Part shown: in pieces, positions 44,068 through 52,336 of the stretch | Position numbering within the stretch: the stretch's first letter is position 1 | Layout: the number at the start of each line of letters is the position of its first letter | DNA from: Euzebyella saccharophila | GTDB taxonomy: Bacteria; Bacteroidota; Bacteroidia; Flavobacteriales; Flavobacteriaceae | Direction: 5' to 3' | Assembly (NCBI RefSeq): GCF_014855495.1 | Contig: NZ_JACYFJ010000008.1 | Coordinates: forward strand, 113,184 to 177,183 | DNA: 64,000 bases | The notes under the pieces: model-generated | Told to the model about the DNA's origin: nothing | Databases searched by the model: none | What the model saw: only the letters and a program-made list of their open reading frames with translations | Made by a program: the position numbers and the translations under genes

Positions 44068-44514
44068 CTATTCAAATTCTTCATCGAATGCATCGTCCCA
44101 TTTAAAGGCATTTACAATCCAACCATAGTCGTTTTTATAGTATGTAAATTTGAGTCGAATCGCACTTTTACTGTACCTGACCAAGTAGGTTTCCCTAAGG
44201 GCAATGTTACTAATGGTCTCATTTTTTATTTTATCGGCACCTATGGCAGTGCCAAATCTATTTTCAAGTAAGTTGAGGTATTTTATGGTTTTCTCTTCAA
44301 TGGCATTCAATTCATTTTGGGGCATGGGCCAATAGGGAGTTAATCTCCCAAAAGCAGTAGATACTTGATTTTCTTTAAAGAGGGTTGCGATATTTTTAGA
44401 AAGCTCTTGGGTCTCTTGAATATTATTTAGGTATTTATCCTGCGCGGTAGCCATATAAAAGCCCGAATAAAAAAGAAGAAATAAAACCACAAAATTTAAA
44501 TACGGTCTCTTCAT
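44068..44514 (-). CDS. Small secreted protein of unknown function
   Basis: This 148-residue protein has a signal peptide ending near MATAQ. The mature part is a helical N-terminal half followed by strands (YLVRYSKSAIRLKFTYYKND), with a compact C-terminus GWIVNAFKWDD. The layout is NTF2-like, but no family is recognised. It lies between the acetyltransferase and a lipoprotein gene on the same strand. Confidence 0.58.
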   Translation of the reverse strand: MKRPYLNFVVLFLLFYSGFYMATAQDKYLNNIQETQELSKNIATLFKENQVSTAFGRLTPYWPMPQNELNAIEEKTIKYLNLLENRFGTAIGADKIKNETISNIALRETYLVRYSKSAIRLKFTYYKNDYGWIVNAFKWDDAFDEEFE

Positions 44515-44553
44515 ATTATAAGTTTTAAAACATGGTTATGTAACTAAAAAACT

Positions 44554-45057
44554 TTATTTGAGTTTTAAGTCCGTCATCTTTGAAAAATACATTTCTTCCT
44601 CGCCCTCCATTAACTTTAGGAAGACGCCTATGGAATCATTTGTCTCGCCCATTAAATTATTTTCTACAATGTAGGAATGATGGCCATTGGTGAAAATAAA
44701 ATGGTAGCCACCTCCGGAACCCTGCTTTTCAATTTGGCCGTCTAATAGAATCAAGTCCGGCCTTTCCGTCGTAGATTTAGGCTTGTTCCAGGCCATATAG
44801 CGAACATCGTTACTTTTTAAACGATCTACCCGAACAATGTAACTATCGTTTTCGCAATAGATGAGATTAAGCTGTACTTCAGGATTCAATTCAACGGCCG
44901 CTTCGTGTTCAATAAAGGTTTCGCTTTCCTGTTCCAGCTTCTTTTCCTTTTCAATTATCTCAGCTTCCTTTTCTAGAAGTTCCTGTTCCTTTTTATCGTT
45001 TTTACAAGCGCTACCCGTTAACGCTAAGCACATGGCGAGGGAAAAAAATCTAAGCAT
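44554..45057 (-). CDS. Small lipoprotein with a coiled coil
   Basis: This 167-residue lipoprotein has the lipid Cys in the box GSAC (near residue 18). A 30-residue charged coiled coil (QELLEKEAEIIEKEKKLEQE) is followed by a beta-rich domain ending MTDLKLK. No family is recognised. It is the last gene of the minus-strand run before a 560-bp empty region. Confidence 0.55.
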   Translation of the reverse strand: MLRFFSLAMCLALTGSACKNDKKEQELLEKEAEIIEKEKKLEQESETFIEHEAAVELNPEVQLNLIYCENDSYIVRVDRLKSNDVRYMAWNKPKSTTERPDLILLDGQIEKQGSGGGYHFIFTNGHHSYIVENNLMGETNDSIGVFLKLMEGEEEMYFSKMTDLKLK

Positions 45058-45617
45058 GCCACTAAAAAATAATCAATGAATTGAGTCCGGTTCAAAAATA
45101 CCTCATTTGGGTAAAATTAAAGCTTAAGATACACACTCTGTATGAAATTCTAACAATTTTATAGCCTAATTGGTTAAAGCATCAGGTTTTACCTGTGAAA
45201 GTATCCTCGACTAACATATGTGAATTTTTGACGGTTGTAATTTTTGGAAATTACCATAGAATCTGAACGATTTTTTTAATCATTTAATATTTAAGACATA
45301 AAATGGTTTCTCTTAAATTATTTAGGGTGATTTCATTGCATAGAGAACTCCTTAGTTTCGCGGATTACAATGCCAGCAGGAGGGTTTGTCTGGTATTAGG
45401 GAAATTCTTGAAAACCATTGCCGAACGGCATTGCTTTGGCTGTTAACAATCATGCTACTATTAAAACCTAGTTGCCTCCTTTATTATCCTTTCATAAACA
45501 ATTTGCCCATTTCCTTAAGTGTTTCACATGATGGTGATAAGGTTTGGGCATTAGCTTTGGTGAAGGTTATGTAATTCTCTTCACTTAGCTAGCTTATATC
45601 GTTCAAAAATCTAATCC
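45058..45617. other. 560-bp region without a recognisable gene
   Basis: No gene or named RNA is seen. An imperfect stem pairs ATGCCAG (45370-45376) with CTGGTAT (45390-45396), and GCCGAACGGC near 45420 forms a small palindrome. The 62-codon frame on the plus strand at 45386-45574 starts with TTG and has no recognisable content, so I do not call it. Confidence 0.6.
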
Positions 45618-47147
45618 TTATTCCCAGTTGGGCATGGAAGCATTGGTGAAAATCAATTCTTGATCGTCGTCTTCCACGGCATCTAAAACTTTTCTATAAA
45701 TCTGTTTTTCAGAAATTCCGTCGTTGGATGTGTAGGTGTAGATAATGGCTCCCTCGTTAGGCGCATATTTGGCATCAAGGTTATTAAAGCCGGTAGGCTT
45801 GTCCGTATCAATTTCCACTGTACTGTCCGATACGGTGTCGTACTCAAATATTCTACTGTCCAACTGTCTGTATTGTGAATTTTCTGCACCCGATGCATCT
45901 TGTGTGTAAAGTATTTTTGTACCGTCTATGGAATAATCCAGCCCACCAAAGGCTCCCATTGTACCTTCAACTATGGTGGAGACCAAGGTGCCATTTGCCG
46001 GGTTAATTAATTGAATTTTTACGTTATAACCATTGGTGTCATTGGTTTTTATGGCAAGTAAATTATTGGTGGGGTTGGAGGCTACCTCACTAATGAACTC
46101 ACCCGCAGGTGCCTCATAAATAAGGGTAGTTCCTGATCCATCAATTTGGACACTGTATAATTTGTTGAAGTTAGGGTAATACAAAATATTGCTATTTTGA
46201 GACCAAGTAAACTCCAATTCGCTCTGCTTAAAGCCCGCAACGGGAACATTTTTTGTCAATTGTATTTTATTGCCGCCGTTTAGGTCCATCATGAATAATT
46301 GAGCATCTCCATCCTGCGTGGCCAGAAAGGCAATTTTGTTAACGGTAAAGTTGGCTTTGGGGCGGTAAGAATTAATGGACGAAGAAGTAAGCTGTACTTC
46401 ATTTTGATTAATTTCGGAATTGTTGGCCCCAGCGGGCTCGCCCCCAGAAACAATTACATTATTTCCGTTTACATTTCTAACAAATAAGAATCGGTTGTCT
46501 TCTACCCCCTTTAATTGAAAGCTGCCAAGGTTGCTTTGAACATCTTCTGAAATACCGTCCGTGGCCTTTATTTGCCAAAAGAAGTTGGCGCCCACCGTGA
46601 GCTCTTCAACGATTAAAACGGTGTCCTTTAGGTTTTCATAACGTTGTACTTCCCCTGTAGTACCATTTCTAAGTTCCAGTTCGTATAAAATATCATCGGT
46701 ATCGTTCTTGGATGAACTCCAAACAAATTCTACGGGGCTTACTACATTTTTGGCCTCGTCCATGGGAAATAGTAATTCAGGCCTAAGGGGACTCAAGTTG
46801 GCCGCCTCCACACTGTCTAGTTCAAATACGATATTGGTGGTTTTTTCTCCGAGGATACTGGCAGGTTCAAAGCTAGTTTGAAAGTCATCTTTATCTGCTT
46901 GAACGGAATAATCCCCAGTACTTATTTCGTCGATAACAAAATTTCCTTGGGCATCTGTAAAAACTGTTGTGGAAGAAGGATTGGTGGTGATTTTTACGTT
47001 TTCTAAAGGTATATTTTGATTGTTGACGACAACCCTACCTTCCAATTTACCAAAAACGGTATCTCCAATGGTTTCTTCTTCACAAGCGGTTAGTGCTATG
47101 ATAAAAACCATTATTAGTATTAAACGGGAGTTATAAGTATTGTTCAT
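45618..47147 (-). CDS. Lipoprotein with carboxypeptidase-like regulatory domain and TolB-like propeller, last gene of the curli operon
   Basis: This 509-residue lipoprotein (lipid Cys in box ALTAC) opens with an Ig-like carboxypeptidase regulatory domain of about 75 residues (KLEGRVVVNNQNIPLENVKI). A fibronectin-III-like domain follows near 125-215. The C-terminal half (about 220-509) repeats WD40/TolB-type motifs such as FLATQDGDAQLFMMDLNGGN, AGFKQSELEFTWSQNSNIL and DYSIDGTKILYTQD. It begins 16 nt after csgG. Its role in the curli system is inferred from its position only. Confidence 0.72.
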   Translation of the reverse strand: MNNTYNSRLILIMVFIIALTACEEETIGDTVFGKLEGRVVVNNQNIPLENVKITTNPSSTTVFTDAQGNFVIDEISTGDYSVQADKDDFQTSFEPASILGEKTTNIVFELDSVEAANLSPLRPELLFPMDEAKNVVSPVEFVWSSSKNDTDDILYELELRNGTTGEVQRYENLKDTVLIVEELTVGANFFWQIKATDGISEDVQSNLGSFQLKGVEDNRFLFVRNVNGNNVIVSGGEPAGANNSEINQNEVQLTSSSINSYRPKANFTVNKIAFLATQDGDAQLFMMDLNGGNKIQLTKNVPVAGFKQSELEFTWSQNSNILYYPNFNKLYSVQIDGSGTTLIYEAPAGEFISEVASNPTNNLLAIKTNDTNGYNVKIQLINPANGTLVSTIVEGTMGAFGGLDYSIDGTKILYTQDASGAENSQYRQLDSRIFEYDTVSDSTVEIDTDKPTGFNNLDAKYAPNEGAIIYTYTSNDGISEKQIYRKVLDAVEDDDQELIFTNASMPNWE

Positions 47148-47163
47148 TTTATTTTAGGTTTGT

Positions 47164-48546
47164 TTACTTTAAGTTCTTGCCAAATCTCCATTCGAGCCCA
47201 AGGTGAAAATTGTAATAAAAGTCGTCTCTTACCCCATTAATAATATTGTCCATTCCATCGGTAGCGGTATGATTGTTTTCCGCTCCTATGCTCAAGGAGA
47301 GCTGGGGATTGAAGTTATACTTGAGGGCCAAACCGTATTGAACATTAAAGCCTGTAGTGTCTTCAGAAAGTTCGGGGTCAGGTTGGTCCAAGTCAAAAAC
47401 ACCGCCAACACCTGCATATATATAAGGAGTTAAATTGTCCAAGGGCAGTAAGGTATAGCCCAATAGTAGGTTGGTACTTAAATAGGCTTTCTCAAAACTT
47501 TCTCCTCCTGTAAAGTTTAGGTATTCCCCCTTAAGCCCAATATCCAATTTAGGTGATAGGTAATAGCTGTATTTGAGCCCACCACCGGCACCTAATGATT
47601 TTTTAGAGTAATCTCCATTTAAAACGGGCCCATTGCCATATACTCCAAAACTGTGTCTAAGTATGGATTGCGCTTGCTTCCTGTTATAAAGCAAGGTGTT
47701 TTCTTCCTCTTCTTTCCTGGAATTGTACATGGCCACAATGGCTTCGTTTGTTTCCTGTCCACTGGCCGTGCTCCATAGATTGTCTTCTATTCCTTCGATA
47801 ATAAGGGACTCTACGGCATTCTCAATTGCATTTTGTATGGCCAATTGTACCGGTTCATTTTTAGTTATACCTGTTTCTACTTCCAATAGACGCTGAAATT
47901 TTACGTATTTGAACAAGCTGGCATCCAATGCCTGTGAAAGAATGGTTTTTGAAACGTAGACCGTTTTTAAAATTTTTCCGTTTGAAGTGGATACCGCCCT
48001 TAGATAAATGGTGATTCGGTCTTGCCTGTATTGGGTTGAACCACCGGCGCCAAAATAGCGTGCGCCATAGCCCCCGGTAATGATGTTACTATCATAGGAA
48101 ATGATGCCTCCCTCCAGTAAAATTCCGGCATAAAGGAGCGGAGGTAAATTGGGTTGTCCGCTATTATCACCCGTATACTCCTGTCGCGTAGAACGAATGA
48201 TATTTCGTTCGTTAAGAAGGTTGGATAGGTTTTCCCGCTCAATGGGAGTAAACCATTTACTGTCTTCAAGGGCCTTTATGAGCATAGTGGTGGCTCCTTG
48301 GGGTACGGCGGTACTAAAGGTGCTCCCGTTCTCTACATTTTTATATTGACCGGTCTGATCTTTAAAGTTATAAACGCCTACTACCACAGGCTCACTGGGT
48401 TGGGGTATATTCTTTAGAAAATCTGTGGTAGAGGTAGTTTCTCCAATCCTTGCTGGAGTAGGGGCCACCGGTTGGTTAAAGTAGGCACCACATCCAGATA
48501 GTAAAACCACTATAGCGAGATAGAGGGAACTTTTAATAAATTTCAT
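47164..48546 (-). CDS. csgG: Curli secretion channel CsgG with an extra C-terminal beta-barrel
   Basis: CsgG forms the nonameric outer-membrane channel for curlin subunits. The protein has 460 residues against about 277 in E. coli. The lipidated Cys is in LLSGC. Residues up to about 290 are a full CsgG: FSTAVPQGATTML, RENLSNLLNERNIIR, ITGGYGARYFGAGGSTQYRQ and SKTILSQALDASLFKYV. Residues about 300-460 are an added module with alternating strands (KSLGAGGGLKYSYYLSPKL to YNFHLGLEWRFGK), like an 8-stranded OmpA-type barrel. It lies between csgF and the lipoprotein gene. Confidence 0.9.
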   Translation of the reverse strand: MKFIKSSLYLAIVVLLSGCGAYFNQPVAPTPARIGETTSTTDFLKNIPQPSEPVVVGVYNFKDQTGQYKNVENGSTFSTAVPQGATTMLIKALEDSKWFTPIERENLSNLLNERNIIRSTRQEYTGDNSGQPNLPPLLYAGILLEGGIISYDSNIITGGYGARYFGAGGSTQYRQDRITIYLRAVSTSNGKILKTVYVSKTILSQALDASLFKYVKFQRLLEVETGITKNEPVQLAIQNAIENAVESLIIEGIEDNLWSTASGQETNEAIVAMYNSRKEEEENTLLYNRKQAQSILRHSFGVYGNGPVLNGDYSKKSLGAGGGLKYSYYLSPKLDIGLKGEYLNFTGGESFEKAYLSTNLLLGYTLLPLDNLTPYIYAGVGGVFDLDQPDPELSEDTTGFNVQYGLALKYNFNPQLSLSIGAENNHTATDGMDNIINGVRDDFYYNFHLGLEWRFGKNLK

Positions 48547-48552
48547 AGATGA

Positions 48553-48945
48553 TTAGTTGGGTACAATAATTTGGGTTTGTTCGCCAGTTGTGGTATCTAA
48601 AATGTTAACCACCAGGCCTTCACCCGATTCAAAAATTTCCAAGAGCAAGTCGCCCACATTAAAGGTGCCGGGTTCCAGACCATCACCAAGTTCGGTGGTA
48701 AAAACTGAGCGGGTCAATTGCCCAAGAATCTGCCTATTTAGACTTTCTTGAAACTCTTGAAGTTCAGAGGTTTCATTATCAAATCTTTGGTTGTCCGTAA
48801 AGGAGTTTTGCGCATTGGCCGAGCTCAAAAGCCACTGATAATTAAAGGTGTTACCTCCAAAATTTGGATTCTTGGGAGTGTATACCAACTGCTGTGAATA
48901 GGCGGTATATCCTAAAAGAAAAATAAAATAGAGTATGGATTTCAT
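48553..48945 (-). CDS. csgF: Curli assembly factor CsgF
   Basis: CsgF caps the CsgG pore and links it to the nucleator. This 130-residue protein has a signal peptide to about residue 18. The mature N-terminus QLVYTPKNPNFGGNTFNYQW includes the NPxFGG motif that inserts in the CsgG vestibule. The rest is helical then strand-rich (LLEIFESGEGLVVNILDT). The stop lies 6 nt before csgG. Confidence 0.92.
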   Translation of the reverse strand: MKSILYFIFLLGYTAYSQQLVYTPKNPNFGGNTFNYQWLLSSANAQNSFTDNQRFDNETSELQEFQESLNRQILGQLTRSVFTTELGDGLEPGTFNVGDLLLEIFESGEGLVVNILDTTTGEQTQIIVPN

Positions 48946-48946
48946 A

Positions 48947-49714
48947 TTAGTATTGGATTGTATTTTGGCTTATGGCACGGTTTTGAATAAAATATTGGTT
49001 CACCCTTATGATGGATTGATCTACCATTTCCTTTAAATAAGAGCTTCTCGGATTGAGAAAAAATTGAACTATAAGATGGTCTCCTGCGTAAATTTTGATT
49101 TGAGTGTTGCCGCCAATGGCAAGTACTTCGTCTACTTTTACAATTTGATTACCGTTTATATGGTTGTTATTATAGGCTAGGTAAAACATTTGATAAAAAT
49201 CTCGACCTGGTTTGGTTTTGGTATTCTCAAAAACCATCCCTCTCATAAGGTCTATGTCCTGTTTTTTTAGGGGTTGTTTTTTGGTTAAAAGATGGTTTTC
49301 ATTCACTATCTTGGGTTTCAGGTCGTCTTCACCTTCAAACCCATTAATGACCAATCTGTCTTTTCCTATCACTTTTCCATCTTCATAAATAAGTACAAAA
49401 ACTATGGTACGTTGGTCTTCCTCAATAGGAAGAGTGGCGGTACTTATGTTCTTGCGTTCTCCGGATTCAATGATAAAATACTGATCATCCTCAAATTTTT
49501 CGTTCTTGTTTTTTACGATCAGGGCCCGGTATCTGAGACTCTTTTTGAGTTGGGTCTTGTTAAAGGCCGAAAAGACAATTTTGGTAAGGGCATTTTCCGA
49601 ATCAACATCTATCCGTGCTTCTACCTCCTTATTAAATGACTGTCCTACTAGGACGGAACAGCTCCATAAAAAAAAGAAAACCAGGGAAAGGGTAAGAGAT
49701 TGGGGAGAATGCAT
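48947..49714 (-). CDS. csgE: CsgE with an extra N-terminal CsgH-like domain
   Basis: CsgE is the periplasmic gatekeeper of CsgG. E. coli CsgE has about 129 residues; this one has 255. After the signal peptide, residues about 25-125 form a beta-sandwich-like region (YRALIVKNKNEKFEDDQYF, ISTATLPIEEDQRTIVFVLI) resembling the CsgC/CsgH curlin-chaperone fold. The CsgE domain follows (about 150-255, FENTKTKPGRDFYQMFY, IKIYAGDHLIVQFFL). The CsgE assignment is firm; the CsgH comparison is from pattern memory. It starts 17 nt after csgB. Confidence 0.85.
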   Translation of the reverse strand: MHSPQSLTLSLVFFFLWSCSVLVGQSFNKEVEARIDVDSENALTKIVFSAFNKTQLKKSLRYRALIVKNKNEKFEDDQYFIIESGERKNISTATLPIEEDQRTIVFVLIYEDGKVIGKDRLVINGFEGEDDLKPKIVNENHLLTKKQPLKKQDIDLMRGMVFENTKTKPGRDFYQMFYLAYNNNHINGNQIVKVDEVLAIGGNTQIKIYAGDHLIVQFFLNPRSSYLKEMVDQSIIRVNQYFIQNRAISQNTIQY

Positions 49715-49731
49715 TTTTGGTGTACTGTATA

Positions 49732-50262
49732 TTAGTTGGTGTTTCTTATAATGAGGCTCTGTGATCCTTCACTCATTTTAATTTTCATTTTATCCACAAT
49801 GCTGTTAGTACCATGTATGACAAGATTTTGGTTATTGCCATTTTGTTCTACGGACCTTTCAATGAGCTGTTTATTGTTAAATAGATTGTACTCCAGTAAA
49901 AGATTGTTGTTGCCCTGTTGAAGCACCGTATAATCTATGGCCGTAGCTTTCAGGTCAAGGTCTATTTTGTTGGAATTGCCCAATTGCACCAATTCTACGT
50001 CTGAAATTTGCGATTCTGTTTGTACGGTAGAAGTATTGTTGTTCCCAATTTGATTGATGTAAACACCTTTATTGACAACATTTAGCTGGTTTGATTGTAG
50101 ACTTTCACTGCTCTGTTGCGAATAGAAATTGAGCTGTTGGCTGCTGGAGTCCAAATGAGCGGGAGTTATATCTGAATCTTCTTCGATAATACCTTGGGCA
50201 TTGATAACAAAGCCTGAAAAAAGAAGTGCCAAAAGAAGGGTTAGCTGTGGGTATGGTCTCAT
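49732..50262 (-). CDS. csgB: Minor curlin / CsgB-like nucleator
   Basis: This 176-residue protein has a signal peptide ending at INAQ. The mature part has curlin repeats with the Q-x-G-x-x-x-x-x-N signature: YINQIGNNNTSTVQ, VELVQLGNSNKIDLDL, YTVLQQGNNNLLLEYN and SVEQNGNNQNLVIHG, then a last partial repeat. The spacing is irregular and the charge mix higher than in the next gene. A nucleator role is inferred from fewer repeats and the position next to csgA. Confidence 0.8.
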   Translation of the reverse strand: MRPYPQLTLLLALLFSGFVINAQGIIEEDSDITPAHLDSSSQQLNFYSQQSSESLQSNQLNVVNKGVYINQIGNNNTSTVQTESQISDVELVQLGNSNKIDLDLKATAIDYTVLQQGNNNLLLEYNLFNNKQLIERSVEQNGNNQNLVIHGTNSIVDKMKIKMSEGSQSLIIRNTN

Positions 50263-50339
50263 ACAATTCTATGGGTTAAAGTTGAAAAACTACGGAACAG
50301 AGAACTGTTCCGTAGTTATATTCAAAAGTTGTTGAGTGA

Positions 50340-51371
50340 TTAGTTCGACTGCATTACAACAGCAGTTGTACCATTACTAACCGCAGTTTGGTTTACAAGG
50401 CTATGGTTACCATTACCGTTTTGAGTAACCATAATGGTAGCATCTACAGCACTCATTTGGTTTGCTCTACTAACATTGCCATTGCCATTTTGTTGCAAAA
50501 CTTTGATCTCACTCATAGAAGACATGGCATCTTGAGAAGTATAACTTCTGTTGTCATTGCCATTTTTCTGAGTAGTATAAGCTACGTTACCTAGCCCGGC
50601 TTGAACATTAGAAGAGTAGTTTCCATTGCCATTTTGTACGGTAGAAATTATTCCAGAAGTTCCTTCTTGAGAAATTACAGATTTATTATCCATACCATAT
50701 TGGTTCACTTTAGCTAGTAACAGGGTGCCGTTTGGATCATTTATGTCATTGTTCGCACCAAATTGATTTACGTCTGAGTAATTTCTTCTTCCTACCTGGT
50801 CAATATCAATTTTACTTGATGCTGAAACTTGTCTAATCTTAGAGTTGTTGGCTCCATTGTTGGCATTATCTCCAGATTGGTTGACATAAATTTCGTTATT
50901 AGACCAACTTTGCCAAATGGTTGATCTGTTATCATCATCGTTCTGAACCACCTTGATCGAGTTTTTATATCCACCCTGAACATCGACCTTTGAATTGTTA
51001 TCGTCCCCTTTTTGATCGATATCGGTGGTCGAGACTTTACCTCCCTGCTTAACAAGAGATTTGTTGTCTCGACCCTGTTGGAAAACATCAGTTTTAACAC
51101 CTAAAGAAGTGGCGCCATTGTTCCAAATGTCACCTTGGTCAACGGTCGACTTGTTTCCTGAACCATCTTGTTTAATTTTAACAGTGGTAGCATTCCCACC
51201 ACCTTCAGCGACTCCAATCTGATCGACCAAAGAGCTGTTAGCATTTCCGGCTTGATTGACGTTTACTGAGGCACCATCAGTTGCATTTTGCTGATTGATT
51301 TCGCTGCTGTTTTGTGCCATCACAAAAGACCCCATTGCAAGTGCCATGGCACTTAAGACTACTTTTTTCAT
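50340..51371 (-). CDS. csgA: Major curlin CsgA-like amyloid subunit
   Basis: This 343-residue protein has a signal peptide to about residue 19 (SFVMAQ). About 12 curlin repeats follow, each V/I-x-x-Q-x-G-x-x-N-x-S (for example VNVNQAGNANSSLVDQ, IDIDQVGRRNYSDVNQ, IMVTQNGNGNHSLVNQ). E. coli CsgA has only 5 repeats in 151 residues, so this is a much longer fibre subunit. The first gene of the operon, it has a 615-bp upstream region. Confidence 0.9.
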   Translation of the reverse strand: MKKVVLSAMALAMGSFVMAQNSSEINQQNATDGASVNVNQAGNANSSLVDQIGVAEGGGNATTVKIKQDGSGNKSTVDQGDIWNNGATSLGVKTDVFQQGRDNKSLVKQGGKVSTTDIDQKGDDNNSKVDVQGGYKNSIKVVQNDDDNRSTIWQSWSNNEIYVNQSGDNANNGANNSKIRQVSASSKIDIDQVGRRNYSDVNQFGANNDINDPNGTLLLAKVNQYGMDNKSVISQEGTSGIISTVQNGNGNYSSNVQAGLGNVAYTTQKNGNDNRSYTSQDAMSSMSEIKVLQQNGNGNVSRANQMSAVDATIMVTQNGNGNHSLVNQTAVSNGTTAVVMQSN

Positions 51372-51986
51372 AAAGATTAAATTAATTATTAGTAATTGGT
51401 TAAAATGTACGTTTGGTCGTTTTCAGTTTCCTGAAAAGAAGGCATAGAATGGTAGTCTCAAGACAACATAGATAATCTCAACTTCATACTACTTTTCTAA
51501 AAAAACTAATTGTAATCTGTTCAAGTAAATTGAACCTTGGGGGGATCATGATAGGAAAAAAATGACAGCAAGAAATACCCTCATTTTTATTTCAAATCAT
51601 ATAGTAATGATACTCACTAAAAAGTGGAAATAGAACCCTTAATCGATGAAATGCAATATTTTTTAGTTTAAAATACGATTTGACCGTAAATTCTTTCCAA
51701 AATACTAATTTTTGTAAGAGTTGTTTTCTTTGAAATTTAACGATATAACATATTTAATATCGATAAAATAGTAGTTCGTTCAATTTTTGGTGTCAAAATT
51801 GTCTATTTGGCAATGTATCGGTTTTAGCGAAAGAATGTAGATATGATTATTTTGAACTTTTTTCTAGTGGCAAAATCCAATTTAGAGGAGCCTCCCCGAT
51901 TATAGCCCTAGGCACTTACTTTTTTAATTTTGTCAAATGTAGACTGTTCTTTTTATGAGGAAATTGATGCCCCATGCCAGCTTATT
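51372..51986 (-). promoter_or_regulatory. 615-bp AT-rich upstream region of the curli operon
   Basis: No gene is present. A hairpin in the leader pairs TTTTCAG (51420-51426) with CTGAAAA (51431-51437). An inverted repeat CGATAT-N10-ATATCG lies at 51741-51762. On the minus strand TACATTTG at 51934-51941 fits the -7 consensus but is 560 nt from the csgA ATG, so the true promoter is not identified. Such long upstream regions are typical of highly regulated curli operons. Confidence 0.5.
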
Positions 51987-52256
51987 TTACCGCTTCGAAA
52001 TCTTGTTATTGGAAATGTTTTTTTGCCGGCTACTTTTAAACCTAGTGATTTCTTCGCTACGTTTTTTTAGGTGTTTGCTACTGGTACCGCTATTGACCCG
52101 CTTGCGCCATAGTTTAAAGGAAGAAGCTTTCAACTCTTTGCGCATGAGTTTAATGACATCGGCTTCGGTTAGTCCAAATTGTACTTCTATAGCTTCGAAC
52201 GGCGTCCGATCTTCCCATGCCATTTCTATTATTCGGTCTAACTCTCTTTCTGTCAT
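51987..52256 (-). CDS. TIGR03643 / DUF2805-family small protein
   Basis: This 89-residue protein has the family start TERELDRIIEMAWEDRTPFE, then FGLTEADVIKLMRKELKASSFKLWRKRV, and a basic C-terminus. It resembles a small helix-turn-helix of unknown role found across Proteobacteria and Bacteroidota. It lies between the curli upstream region and the phosphatase gene, on the same strand. Confidence 0.82.
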   Translation of the reverse strand: MTERELDRIIEMAWEDRTPFEAIEVQFGLTEADVIKLMRKELKASSFKLWRKRVNSGTSSKHLKKRSEEITRFKSSRQKNISNNKISKR

Positions 52257-52336
52257 AGGACAAGATTAGCCATTCAGCCTAATTTGTGTGAGTGCAAAAG
52301 AAGAAAATGAGGGCTCTTTTCGCATGCGTTACTAAT

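Noticed and set aside
45386..45574. 62-codon plus-strand frame in the 45-kb gap
   Set aside because: TTG start, no recognisable content, no promoter; left as noncoding.
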